DNA of 64,000 nt from Microbacterium hydrocarbonoxydans (GTDB lineage Bacteria; Actinomycetota; Actinomycetes; Actinomycetales; Microbacteriaceae). Of the stretch, positions 47,895 to 57,155 are shown piece after piece; within the stretch, counting starts at the first letter, position 1, and the number at the start of each line of letters is the position of its first letter. Location of the stretch: positions 682,001-746,000 of the forward strand of contig NZ_JAMBOY010000002.1 of NCBI RefSeq assembly GCF_023715885.1, in the 5' to 3' direction. A model generated the notes under the pieces. The model was not told the DNA's origin, did no database searches, and saw only the letters and a program-made list of their open reading frames with translations. Position numbers and translations under genes: made by a program.

Positions 47895-48938
47895 ATGCGC
47901 TACGAGATCCCCGCCCCCATGCTCGCCAAGGCGGCGGCATCCGTCCCCGATCCCACGAAGACGAGCGGCGGGTTGCTGTTCGAGCCGAAGTGGGACGGAT
48001 TCCGCGGCCTGATCGCGTGGGACGGCGAGACGGTCGAGATCGGCTCCCGGGGTGCCAAGCCGCTGACCCGATACTTCCCCGAACTCGTCGAGGCGATCCC
48101 CGACCTCCTCCCCGGACCCTGCCTGCTCGACGGCGAGATCGTGGTCGCCACGGGCCATGAGGGAGCGCAGCGGCTCGACTGGGAGGCGCTGAGCCAGCGC
48201 ATCCACCCGGCCGCATCCCGCGTCGCGAAGCTGGCTGCCGAGACGCCGGCGATGTTCGTCGCCTTCGACCTGCTGGCCGAAGGCGACGATGACCTGCTCC
48301 AGGCGCCCTTCCGAGAGCGCCGTGGCCGCCTCGAAGCGCTGATGACGAAGGTCGAGCACCCGCTGCACATCACCCGCACCACCACAGACCGCGACGCCGC
48401 CATCCGGTGGCTCGCCGAGTTCGAGGGTGCGGGACTCGACGGCGTCGTCGCGAAGCCGCTCGATCAGCCCTACGCTCCGGGCAAGCGCACGCTCATCAAG
48501 GTCAAGCACGCGCGTTCCGCCGATGTCGTGGCGCTCGGCTACCGCATCCACAAGTCGGGCAGCGGGGTCGGCTCGCTGCTGGTCGGGCTGTACGACGCCG
48601 ACGGGCGGCTGCATCAGGTCGGTGGTGTCGCGGCGTGGAGCGACAAGCGGCGCCAGGAGCTCGTCGACGAGCTCGCTCCCCTGGTCGAGCGCGACGCGGA
48701 CGGCGCCGCAGTGACGGGTGAGAGCGAGCGCTCGCGGTTCAGCGGGTCGAAGGACGTGTCGTTCGTGCGGCTTCGCCCGGAGCGGGTGCTCGAGGTGCGA
48801 TACGACCAGCTCGAGGGCGACCGGTTCCGGCACACCGTGCAGTTCGAGCGCTGGCGGCCCGACCGGGACGCGCGCTCGTGCACCTACGACCAGCTCGATA
48901 CCGTCGTCGGCTACGACCTCGCCGACGTGATCGGCTGA
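47895..48938 (+). CDS. ATP-dependent DNA ligase, LigC type
   Basis: 347 residues: adenylation domain plus OB-fold, without polymerase or nuclease domains. The AMP-accepting lysine is Lys32 in PKWDGFRG. DGEIVV, FDLL and GVVAKPL..Y...KRTLIKVKH are the remaining nucleotidyltransferase motifs. LigC ligases act in alternative end joining or base-excision repair. It runs tail to tail into the PrimC-type primase gene, 23 bases apart. Confidence 0.93.
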   Translation: MRYEIPAPMLAKAAASVPDPTKTSGGLLFEPKWDGFRGLIAWDGETVEIGSRGAKPLTRYFPELVEAIPDLLPGPCLLDGEIVVATGHEGAQRLDWEALSQRIHPAASRVAKLAAETPAMFVAFDLLAEGDDDLLQAPFRERRGRLEALMTKVEHPLHITRTTTDRDAAIRWLAEFEGAGLDGVVAKPLDQPYAPGKRTLIKVKHARSADVVALGYRIHKSGSGVGSLLVGLYDADGRLHQVGGVAAWSDKRRQELVDELAPLVERDADGAAVTGESERSRFSGSKDVSFVRLRPERVLEVRYDQLEGDRFRHTVQFERWRPDRDARSCTYDQLDTVVGYDLADVIG

Positions 48939-48961
48939 CGCGCGGCATCCAGCACCGGCCC

Positions 48962-50014
48962 TCAGCCGCCGCTCGGCTCGCCGTTCTCGTCCCAGTTCGC
49001 GGCGACCTTCTTGCTCGGCTGCACGCGCGGCGGCTCGCCGGGCATCTTCGGGAACTCGGGAGGGAACGGCAGCTCGCCGAGCCCGTCGGCCTTGTCGCGC
49101 TCCCACCACTCGAGCAGCGTGTCGATGCGCCCAGGCGACGACTGCTTCTCGGCCCAGGGGTCGCCGATCTCGTCGAGCCGCTTCGGGATGCTGCGTACGG
49201 TGAACTGAGACGGATCCAGATCGTCGAGCTCATCCCAGTGCACGGGTGTCGACACCGTCGCCTTCGGCAGGGCGCGCGGACTGTACGCACCCGCCATCGT
49301 GCGGTCGCGATTCGCCTGGTTGAAGTCGACGAAGATCCGCTCTCCGCGCTCCTCCTTCCACCAGTTGGTGGTCACCTGTGCGGGCATCCGACGCTCCAGC
49401 TCGCGGCCGGCCGCGATCACCGCGTGCCGCACGTCGAGAAACTCGTGCGTCGGCTCGATCGGCGCGAACACGTGCAGTCCGCGGTTACCGCTGGTCTTCG
49501 CGAACGCCTCCAGACCGGCCTCGCGCAGCACCGTCCGCAGCTCGTGAGCAGCGGTCACGGCATCCGCGAAGTCCGTCCCCGGTTGCGGGTCGAGGTCGAT
49601 GCGCAGCTCGATCGGATTGTCGGGATCGGTCGCCAGCGAGGCCCACGGGTGGAACACGATCGTGTTCATCTGCGCGGCCCAGACGATCGCGCTCGGTCGG
49701 TTCAGCACGATCTGCGGATGCCGCCGCCCGCTGTTGTACGTCAGCGTGACCGCGTCGACGAAGTCAGGCGTGCCCTTCGGCGGATTCTTCGAGAAGAAGC
49801 CCTCGCTGCCGATGCCGTCGCGGAACCGCTCCAACGAGACGGGCCGGTTGCCGTTGGCTGCCAGGAACGGCACGCTGGCGAGCTGGAAGTACTCGGCCAG
49901 CTCCGCCTTGGTGATGCCGACCTCGGGCCACACCACGCGGTTCGGGCTCGACAGAGCGACCTCGCGCTCTCCATCCGGATCGACGACGGTCAGGGTCACG
50001 CGTTCGGAGGCCAT
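48962..50014 (-). CDS. LigD-polymerase-like DNA primase/polymerase (PrimC type)
   Basis: 350 residues. Archaeo-eukaryotic primase fold: IELRIDLDPQPGTDF contains the catalytic Asp-x-Asp pair, TSGNRGLHVFAPI the conserved His, and RIFVDFNQANRDRTMAGAYSPR the third acidic/basic block. It is equivalent to the polymerase domain of LigD but free-standing, like mycobacterial PrimC (LigC partner). Likely gap filling in repair. TAGGGT six bases before the ATG suggests a leaderless mRNA. No Ku gene is in the window. Confidence 0.92.
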   Translation of the reverse strand: MASERVTLTVVDPDGEREVALSSPNRVVWPEVGITKAELAEYFQLASVPFLAANGNRPVSLERFRDGIGSEGFFSKNPPKGTPDFVDAVTLTYNSGRRHPQIVLNRPSAIVWAAQMNTIVFHPWASLATDPDNPIELRIDLDPQPGTDFADAVTAAHELRTVLREAGLEAFAKTSGNRGLHVFAPIEPTHEFLDVRHAVIAAGRELERRMPAQVTTNWWKEERGERIFVDFNQANRDRTMAGAYSPRALPKATVSTPVHWDELDDLDPSQFTVRSIPKRLDEIGDPWAEKQSSPGRIDTLLEWWERDKADGLGELPFPPEFPKMPGEPPRVQPSKKVAANWDENGEPSGG

Positions 50015-50020
50015 GGTCCG

Positions 50021-50026
50021 ACCCTA
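50021..50026 (-). promoter_or_regulatory. -10 box of a leaderless promoter (PrimC-type gene)
   Basis: Minus strand TAGGGT, six bases before ATG 50014. Confidence 0.5.
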
Positions 50027-50097
50027 GGGCGCGAGCGAGACGCGCGGAACCCCCGCGAACGGCGTCGTGCGCAGTGGGCCGTCGCCCTGGTCGACCG

Positions 50098-51342
50098 TCA
50101 ATCGCCCAGATCGACCGCGAGCACCAGCACCGGCGCGAGCGCGTCGCGCTCGACGAGCAGCGTCGGACCCGCCGGGTCGAGGATCACGCCGGCCATCTCG
50201 GGGTGTCCGGCGAGCAGCTTGGCGAGCTGTTCGGGGTCGAACGGCAGCGGACGGTCGCCTCGACCGAGCGCGAGCACCTCGAGCGGATGCGAGAACAGCT
50301 GGAGGAATCGCTTGCCGTCGGCCGTCTGCGCCTCCGCGATACCGGGCTGGCCGGTGCCGGTGCCGTCGTTCACGGCCACCCACATGCGCTTGGTGGCGAG
50401 CGCCTGACCGAGCTTCGCCGCCGTGTCCTGCTCCCGGGGCTGGGCGAGCAGCGACTTGACCGTCATCTCCACGTCGGCCTGCTCGAGCGCCTTCTCGAGG
50501 AGTTCGGTGGGGAAGACGACGCGGTGGGGCGCCGAAGCGTTGTCGACGATGAGCCCGGCGAAATCGCCCGCGACGACCTGCTGCAGCACCGACGTGACCG
50601 GCTGGGCGACGGCCGAGGTCGCGGTGGGGTCCTTCTCCAGCTGCACGGAGTCGCGCACGGCGCCTGCAGAGCTGAACGCGAGCATGAACTGCCGGTCGCC
50701 GTCGCGCACGACGGCGACCGAGAGCGGCTTGCCCTCGCTGATCTGCGCGCGCGCGTCGCCGTTCACCCGGATGTAGAGGTGCGCCTGCAGCGCCTGGCGC
50801 AGCACACCGAGAAGCTGCTCGTTCGTGGCGCCCTGCTCGATCTGCGCGAGAGCCTCACGGAGCAGGACGTTGTCCTTCATGCCGGGAACCGTCTCGGTCT
50901 GCTCCGGCGGCAGCGCGGGAGCGAGCGGCAGTCGGCGTTCGGTCGACGCATCCGCAGGACGCGGGGCCGGGGCTCCCCCGAAGGTCGGCGCGACGGGCGC
51001 CGTGGATTCCGCGGCCGAGACCGGTCCTGCGTGGGGGTCGGGCAGTGAGACCTCCGGACCGGCCTGCGCGCCGACACCGCGGAAGGCCTGCACCGAGATG
51101 CCGACGGCGGGGGCTGCTTCCTCGGCGGGGGTGGATGCCTCGGCGTCTGATGCGGCGCGGGGTCCAGGCGCAGAGCTCGGCTCGGACGCAGTGCCGGTGG
51201 CGTCTTTCGGATCGACCGTCGCGGCGTCCTCCGACTCGGGCGCGCTGCCGTCGGTCTCGTCGGCGGATACGGTCGCGTCCGCCTCGGTCGGGTCGGCGAC
51301 GACGTCGTCAGCGGACTTCTTGCGGCGGGAGAACAGGGCCAT
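50098..51342 (-). CDS. SseB-domain protein with disordered N-terminus
   Basis: 414 residues. About 1-150 is acidic, Ala/Pro/Asp-rich and probably disordered. About 155-290 and 290-400 are two SseB-like domains, the second with the usual FLQLFSHPLEVLALGRGDRPLPFDPEQLAKL block. Biochemical role unknown; E. coli SseB is an accessory protein around sulfurtransferase SseA. TAGGCT lies seven bases before the ATG. Confidence 0.8.
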   Translation of the reverse strand: MALFSRRKKSADDVVADPTEADATVSADETDGSAPESEDAATVDPKDATGTASEPSSAPGPRAASDAEASTPAEEAAPAVGISVQAFRGVGAQAGPEVSLPDPHAGPVSAAESTAPVAPTFGGAPAPRPADASTERRLPLAPALPPEQTETVPGMKDNVLLREALAQIEQGATNEQLLGVLRQALQAHLYIRVNGDARAQISEGKPLSVAVVRDGDRQFMLAFSSAGAVRDSVQLEKDPTATSAVAQPVTSVLQQVVAGDFAGLIVDNASAPHRVVFPTELLEKALEQADVEMTVKSLLAQPREQDTAAKLGQALATKRMWVAVNDGTGTGQPGIAEAQTADGKRFLQLFSHPLEVLALGRGDRPLPFDPEQLAKLLAGHPEMAGVILDPAGPTLLVERDALAPVLVLAVDLGD

Positions 51343-51349
51343 ATCAGCC

Positions 51350-51355
51350 AGCCTA
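51350..51355 (-). promoter_or_regulatory. -10 box, near-leaderless promoter (SseB gene)
   Basis: Minus strand TAGGCT, seven bases before ATG 51342. Confidence 0.5.
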
Positions 51356-51368
51356 ACCCGCGATCCCG

Positions 51369-53819
51369 TCAGATCTTCTCGATCGGCGCGACCTTGATGA
51401 GCAGCTTCTTCTGCCCGGCGGAGTCGAAGCGCACGTGGGCGATCCGCTTCGCACCTTCGCCCGTGACGGCGTCCACTCGCCCCTCTCCGAAGTCGGAGTG
51501 GCGGATGCGGTCACCCGCCGCCAGCTCGAGGTCGCCGTTGTCGCGCATCTTCGCCGTGACACGATTCGGGAACTTGTCCATCGCGGTCGAGAGGGGCTTC
51601 AGGGAGTCGCTGCCGGGCAGCGGCTTCACGCCGAAGCGGTCGCCCGATCCGCCGAACCCGCCGCCGCCTCGCCGAGCGTTCAGAGCGCGCGACTGCGTGC
51701 CGCCGCGCGAGTTGACGTCGCCGGGCGACTGCCGCCAGTCGATGAGTCCGGCAGGGATCTCCTGCAGGAACCGGCTCGGCATCGCGACCGACACCTCTCC
51801 GAACTGGGCGCGCGTCATGGCGAGCGACAGGTGCAGGCGCTTTCGCGCGCGCGTGATGCCCACGTAGAAGAGACGGCGTTCCTCCTGGGGACCGCCCGGC
51901 TCGCCCGCCGAGATGCGGTGCGGGATGAGGTCCTCCTCGACTCCCGTCACGAACACCGCGTCGTACTCGAGGCCCTTCGCGGTGTGCATCGTCATGAGCG
52001 ACACGGTGCCCGACTCGTCGTCGAGGTCGTCGGCATCCGACACCAGCGCCACCTCGGTGAGGAAGTCGACGATCGTGCCCTCGGGGTTGTTGCGCGCGAA
52101 GTCCCTCGCGACCGCGACGAACTCGTCGAGGTTCTCTACCCGCGCCTCGTCCTGCGGGTCGCGGCTCGCGCGCAGCGCGTCGAGATACCCGCTCTTCGAC
52201 AGCAGCACGCTGAGGCCGTCGGCGACCGAGGTCGGCGGCGGCACCTCCCCCGACGCGGGGAGCATGATCTCGGTCGCCTCGGCGAGTGTCGCGTCGAGCT
52301 GCGCGATGGCCGCCTGGATCTTCGGGCCGACCCCGAGCTGTCCGGGCACCGAGAGCGCCTGACGGAAGGTGATGTCGTGGTCCTCCGCGAACCGCGCGAT
52401 CGCCGTCTCGGTCACGTCGCCGATGCCGCGGCGCGGCTTGTTGAGGATGCGGCGGACGGCCATCTCGTCGGCGGGGTTCGCGACCGCCACGAGGTAGGCC
52501 AGGGCGTCCTTGATCTCGGCGCGCTCGTAGAACTTCGTGCCGCCCATGATCTTGTAGGGGACGGCGGAGCGGATGAAGATCTCCTCCAGCGCACGCGACT
52601 GCGAGTTCGTGCGGTAGAACACCGCGATCTCGGAGTACGGCATACCGGCGCGACGCAGGGCCTCGATCTCATCGGCGACGAACTGGGCCTCGTCGTGCTG
52701 CGAGTACCCGGTGAAGCCGATGATCTTGTCGCCGTCTCCCTTGTCGCTCCAGAGCTTCTTGTCCTTGCGGTCGAAGTTGTTGCCGATGACCGAGTTCGCC
52801 GCCGAGAGGATGTTCTGCGTCGAGCGGTAGTTCTGCTCGAGCAGCACCACCTTGGCCCCCGGGAAGTCGCGCTCGAACTCGCTGATGTTGCGGATGTCGG
52901 CGCCGCGGAACGCGTAGATGGACTGATCCGAGTCGCCGACCACCGTCAGCGACGCACCTTCGAGCTCGGGAGACGTCTCGGGCTCGAAGATCATCATGCC
53001 GTTGGAAGCATACGGGTCGGGAGCGTCGCCGGAGACGGGACGCGTCAGCTCGTGGATGAGTGCGTACTGCGCGTGGTTCGTGTCCTGGTACTCATCGACG
53101 AGCACGTGACGGAAACGACGGCGGTACGTGTCCGCGACCTGTGGGAAAGCACGGAACAGGTAAACGGTCTGGCCGATGAGGTCGTCGAAGTCGAAAGCGT
53201 TGGCCTTCTGCAGCTGCCGCTGGTAGTCGGTGAAGAGCTCGACGAAGATCCGTTCGGCGGGGTCGCTCATGTTCGCCTGACGCGCGTACGCCTCGGCATC
53301 CGACAGCTCGTTCTTGAGCTTCGAGATGCGTCCCTGCACGGATGCCGGGGTGAGACCGTAGGCGTCGGCCTCGTGCTCCTTCACCAGACGCTTGATGAGG
53401 GCGCGCGAGTCGCCCGAGTCGTAGATCGTGAACGACTTCGTGAATCCGAACTGCTGCGCTTCGCGACGCAGGATGCGCACGCACGCCGAGTGGAAGGTTG
53501 AGATCCACATGCCGCGAGCCGCTTCGCCGACGATGCCCTCGACGCGCTCGCGCATCTCGCCCGCGGCCTTGTTCGTGAAGGTGATCGCGAGGATCTGGCT
53601 CGGCCACGCTTCGCGAGAACGCAGGAGCGAGGCGATGCGACGCGTGAGCACGCTGGTCTTGCCGGAACCGGCGCCCGCGACGATCAGCAGCGCGGGGCCG
53701 CGATAGGTGACGGCCTCGAGCTGCTGGGGGTTGAGGCCGGCGAGGAGGTCGTCCTGACCCTGCTCCCCGGTGGAGCGCGGGCCGACGGATCCGGGAACGA
53801 TGAGGGGGGCTTCGGTCAT
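51369..53819 (-). CDS. pcrA: ATP-dependent DNA helicase PcrA/UvrD
   Basis: 816 residues, superfamily 1A. Walker A GAGSGKT (residues 49-55), DEYQDTN (motif II), VVGDSDQSIYAFRGAD (motif III), LLEQNYRSTQ (IV), MTMHTAKGLEYDAVFVTGVEEDLIPH (V) and the RLFYVGITRARKRL block (VI) are intact. Unwinds DNA 3' to 5' in nucleotide-excision and replication-conflict repair. The C-terminal region ends in the Tudor-like FGEGRVDAVTGEGAKRIAHVRFD. TAGACT lies nine bases before the ATG. Confidence 0.97.
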   Translation of the reverse strand: MTEAPLIVPGSVGPRSTGEQGQDDLLAGLNPQQLEAVTYRGPALLIVAGAGSGKTSVLTRRIASLLRSREAWPSQILAITFTNKAAGEMRERVEGIVGEAARGMWISTFHSACVRILRREAQQFGFTKSFTIYDSGDSRALIKRLVKEHEADAYGLTPASVQGRISKLKNELSDAEAYARQANMSDPAERIFVELFTDYQRQLQKANAFDFDDLIGQTVYLFRAFPQVADTYRRRFRHVLVDEYQDTNHAQYALIHELTRPVSGDAPDPYASNGMMIFEPETSPELEGASLTVVGDSDQSIYAFRGADIRNISEFERDFPGAKVVLLEQNYRSTQNILSAANSVIGNNFDRKDKKLWSDKGDGDKIIGFTGYSQHDEAQFVADEIEALRRAGMPYSEIAVFYRTNSQSRALEEIFIRSAVPYKIMGGTKFYERAEIKDALAYLVAVANPADEMAVRRILNKPRRGIGDVTETAIARFAEDHDITFRQALSVPGQLGVGPKIQAAIAQLDATLAEATEIMLPASGEVPPPTSVADGLSVLLSKSGYLDALRASRDPQDEARVENLDEFVAVARDFARNNPEGTIVDFLTEVALVSDADDLDDESGTVSLMTMHTAKGLEYDAVFVTGVEEDLIPHRISAGEPGGPQEERRLFYVGITRARKRLHLSLAMTRAQFGEVSVAMPSRFLQEIPAGLIDWRQSPGDVNSRGGTQSRALNARRGGGGFGGSGDRFGVKPLPGSDSLKPLSTAMDKFPNRVTAKMRDNGDLELAAGDRIRHSDFGEGRVDAVTGEGAKRIAHVRFDSAGQKKLLIKVAPIEKI

Positions 53820-53878
53820 GGCCTTACGAGTCTAGGCGTCGCCACCGACAGCGGGAGCCGGGGCCCTCCGGCGCGTAC

Positions 53879-53913
53879 GAGGCGGGCGGGGCCGGTCGCA
53901 CCCCGCCCGCCTC
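53879..53913 (-). terminator. Terminator of the lamin-tail protein gene
   Basis: Perfect 13-base stem GAGGCGGGCGGGG/CCCCGCCCGCCTC with a nine-base loop, 21 bases past the stop on the minus strand. Confidence 0.8.
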
Positions 53914-53940
53914 GTTCGTCTCAGATCGTTCGTCTCAGAT
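53913..53940. repeat. Perfect 14-base tandem duplication across a stop codon
   Basis: CGTTCGTCTCAGAT occurs twice back to back (53913-53926, 53927-53940). The second copy contains the stop codon of the lamin-tail gene and the first a spare copy of it. Confidence 0.9.
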
Positions 53941-56900
53941 CGTTCGACGACGGCGCCGCACGGCCACCGCGCCCGCTCCGAGGAGCGCGATCGCGAACAG
54001 GATGCCGAGCGTCGGCACCTCCGCGCCCGTCACCGCGAGTGCGCCGGTGGCCGTGATGCGGATGTCGGCCCAGCCGATCAGTGCGCCGGAGTCGGAGTAC
54101 ACCGCGATCCGGTGCGCGCCCAGTGCAGCATCCGCGGGAATCGTGACCGAGAAGGCCCCCGCCGCCGACGCCGTGCCGCTCGCGAGGAGCACCGGGTCGG
54201 AGTACATCCACACCGCGATCCGCTCCCCCGCGTGATCGCCGCCGAGGGTCACGGTGACGGTCGCGCCGCGCGCGGCCGTGCTCGGGTTCACCGTCACGCC
54301 GTTGCGGTTGTCATCGGTCAGCGCAGTGCCCGGCAGGGGCGGGGTCTGACCACCGGGGTTCTCGCCACCGGGGTTCTCGCCGCCGGGGTTCGCCGGGGCC
54401 GGCAGTGTGCCGGTGCGCAGAGCCTCGGAGGCGAAGCCGTCCGCGAACCACCACACCGGACGCTGTCCGTTCTCCGCGAGCGAGGCCGGCGCGGTCGCGA
54501 AGCCCTCGTTGTTGATGTCGGGCATGCCTGCGGGGCGCGCGAAGTGGGCGATCCCGGGCGAGTCCGTGCCGTTCAGCGTGATCTGGGCCGAGCGCCCGCC
54601 GCATCCGTCGTCGCACACCGCCCACAGCACGCCGAGCACGCTGTCGTAGTCGAGTGCCATGACGCCGGCGAGTCCCGGCGCGATCTCGGAGACGAGGGTG
54701 GCCGATCCGTCGCCGTTCAGCGCGAACGCGTACACGTGGCCGTTGTCCTCGACCGCGACGAAGAACAGCCCGTCACCGTGGCCCGAGTAGTCGGCCGGGT
54801 CGTAGGCCGCACCCGTGTTCTGATCGAACAGCTTCCCGGTGAGCGCCGAGTCCGGCACCCACTGCACGGCCTCCATGCCGAGATTCGCACCGACCGCGGG
54901 CAGCAGCGACGTGAGGTCCCACTCCCGCTCCGCGACGAGGTCGCCCGGGCCAGCGTCGGGATCGACCATGAGGATCGTGTTGAGGTTCACGCCCTTCGCG
55001 CTGTTGTCGCGCTCCGAGGCGACGTACACGAAGCCGTCGCCGTCGACCGTGATCCCCTCGGTGTCAGGGCCGGCGGCCGAGGGGTTCGCGGCATCCTTCT
55101 GGAATCGGACGCGCTTGCCCGCCTCCCAGCCGGAGATCGTCGAGAACGACCCGTCCGCGTGCGCATCGAGCTTCCAGATGCGGCCCTCGCCGTTGTCGAC
55201 GGCCCAGAGGATCGCGCCGTCGGCCGTCTCCTGGACATCGAGGCCGGAGCTGTCCTCGAGGAACGTGGGTGCGGTGTCGAGCACGCGCACCTCGGTCGAG
55301 CCCGGCCACGGCGAGACCGCGATTTCACCCGCGCACACGTTCGCCTCGCCCTTGGTGCTCTTCGCGGTGACCGCGAAGGGTCCGGTCGCGTCGGGGCACC
55401 GACCCCAGGTGGTGGCCGCGTGGCCGACGCCCCACGTGGTGGAGTCCACCAGCAGATCGCCGTCGAAGACGCGCACGGCGTCTCCGTCACCGAGTCCGAA
55501 CCCGAGCTGGGCGCGCTCGATCACGAGGTAGCCGCCCGCCGAGATCGTCGTGCCGGCCGGGATCGTGTAGACGTGCGCGTCGTCGTCGTCCTTCACCACG
55601 ATGCCCGACACATCGAGCGCGGCACCCGTCGGGTTCACGAGCTCCACCCAGTCGTCGGGCGAACCGCCATCCGACTCGACCTCGTTGATGCGCACGGGGT
55701 TGCCGCAGGCGTTGCGCAGCCCCTTCGTGGAGACGGCGATGTCGACGAAGTCGCCGATGCCGTCGGCACAGCGCGCCAGCACCCCGGTTGCATGCGCCGC
55801 GTAGGCGTGCTCGTCGACCGTGTTGCCGTTCGCGTCGCGGAGGGTCACGGTGTCGCCGTTGCCCAGACCGAAGACGAAGTTCGTCGGCTGGTCGAACACG
55901 AAGTACGCGCCCGGCGCGAGGACAGTGCCCGCAGGCAGCGGCGTGGCCTCGCCCGCGTGACCGACGGGATCGTTGTCCATGACGGTCCAGCCCGACAGGT
56001 CGACGGGCGTGCTGCCCGCGTTGAGCACCTCCACCCAGTCGGTCGTGTCACCGTTCGACTCGATCTCGTTGATGACGACGTCCGGGACCACGCAGGAGTT
56101 CGGAGCGCCCTGGGTCGCGTAGGCGAGGGCGAAGACTCCCTTGCCGTCGGGGCAGCGCGCGAAGGTGGCCGCCGCGAAGTCGCCGTCGATCGCGGCGTGA
56201 CCCGTCCAGGGCAGCGTGTCGTCGATCATGGCGCCGGTGGTGTCGAACAGTCGGATGCGGTCGGCGCTGCCGATGCCGATCGGCTCGCGGAACGGCGCCT
56301 CGACGCCGCCGACCATGCCGACGGACGCCTCGTCCACGACGAGGAACTCGCCCGCCTCGATCGTCGTCCCGGGGAGGAACTGCCACCGGTGATCGTCGGA
56401 GTTGTCGCGGATCTCGTACCCCGAGATGTCGAGGGCCTCGTCGCCCGGGTTGTAGAACTCCACCCAGTCGGCCGGCTGGGAGTCGACCTCGTTGATGACG
56501 ATGGATCCGCTGACGGGCTCGTTCGACGGGAAGACGTTCGCGACCCCTTTGGTGGGCTCGGCCGTGACCGCCCACTCGACGGCGCCGTCGACATCGCGCG
56601 CGCCCCACGTCGCTGCGGCGTGCCCGGTCCACGAGGTGTCGTCGACGATCGCGCCGAGCGGATCGAACAGGCGCACCTGGTCGTCCTTGCCGAGCCCGAA
56701 GTCGAACTGCCCGGTGGCCGAGCCGGAGTCCAGTTGGTCGATCACGAGGTACGCACCGGATGCGACGACCGTGCCCGCGGGGAACGTGTACGAGTTCCCA
56801 TCGCTGTTGTCCTTGACGACGAAGCCGCCGAGATCGACCTCGGCGGCCGACGTGTTCAGGAACTCGATCCAGTCGCCGGGAACTCCTCCGTCGGACTCGA

Positions 56901-57018
56901 CCTCGTTGATGCGGATGCCGGCTTCGGCGCCGGTGGCGGACAGGGGGACGGCGAGCAGCGCGGCGGCGCTGAGCGCGCCGACCGTGGTGATCGCCGCCGC
57001 GGAGCGCAGGCGGGACAT
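53935..57018 (-). CDS. Secreted, sortase-anchored protein with four lamin-tail domains and a beta-propeller-like region
   Basis: 1027 residues from ATG 57018 (upstream codons lack signal-peptide character). Signal peptide about 1-31. Four lamin-tail domains, each opening with INEVESDGG, INEVDSQ or INEIESNG, span about 33-455. About 470-840 resembles a propeller or esterase-like phytase region (GLDVQETADGAILWAVDNGEGRIWKLD, then DTEGITVDGDGFVYVASERD). A PGGEN repeat linker and an Ig-like domain follow. The end is LAVTG, a hydrophobic helix and RRRRR: a class E-like sorting signal. Possibly a surface hydrolase or adhesin; lamin-tail domains often occur in extracellular nucleases and phosphatases. 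Confidence 0.88.
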   Translation of the reverse strand: MSRLRSAAAITTVGALSAAALLAVPLSATGAEAGIRINEVESDGGVPGDWIEFLNTSAAEVDLGGFVVKDNSDGNSYTFPAGTVVASGAYLVIDQLDSGSATGQFDFGLGKDDQVRLFDPLGAIVDDTSWTGHAAATWGARDVDGAVEWAVTAEPTKGVANVFPSNEPVSGSIVINEVDSQPADWVEFYNPGDEALDISGYEIRDNSDDHRWQFLPGTTIEAGEFLVVDEASVGMVGGVEAPFREPIGIGSADRIRLFDTTGAMIDDTLPWTGHAAIDGDFAAATFARCPDGKGVFALAYATQGAPNSCVVPDVVINEIESNGDTTDWVEVLNAGSTPVDLSGWTVMDNDPVGHAGEATPLPAGTVLAPGAYFVFDQPTNFVFGLGNGDTVTLRDANGNTVDEHAYAAHATGVLARCADGIGDFVDIAVSTKGLRNACGNPVRINEVESDGGSPDDWVELVNPTGAALDVSGIVVKDDDDAHVYTIPAGTTISAGGYLVIERAQLGFGLGDGDAVRVFDGDLLVDSTTWGVGHAATTWGRCPDATGPFAVTAKSTKGEANVCAGEIAVSPWPGSTEVRVLDTAPTFLEDSSGLDVQETADGAILWAVDNGEGRIWKLDAHADGSFSTISGWEAGKRVRFQKDAANPSAAGPDTEGITVDGDGFVYVASERDNSAKGVNLNTILMVDPDAGPGDLVAEREWDLTSLLPAVGANLGMEAVQWVPDSALTGKLFDQNTGAAYDPADYSGHGDGLFFVAVEDNGHVYAFALNGDGSATLVSEIAPGLAGVMALDYDSVLGVLWAVCDDGCGGRSAQITLNGTDSPGIAHFARPAGMPDINNEGFATAPASLAENGQRPVWWFADGFASEALRTGTLPAPANPGGENPGGENPGGQTPPLPGTALTDDNRNGVTVNPSTAARGATVTVTLGGDHAGERIAVWMYSDPVLLASGTASAAGAFSVTIPADAALGAHRIAVYSDSGALIGWADIRITATGALAVTGAEVPTLGILFAIALLGAGAVAVRRRRRTI

Positions 57019-57155
57019 GGGTCTCCTGAAGGGATGCAGACGGGTGTCACCCCAGACCACCGAGATCGCGTGGCGCGACGGCAACGGGCAGGTGCACGGA
57101 GGGTGAACGCGGGGTTGCCATTGCGTCAGCGGGGAGGGCCGCGCCCCGCGCCGCG

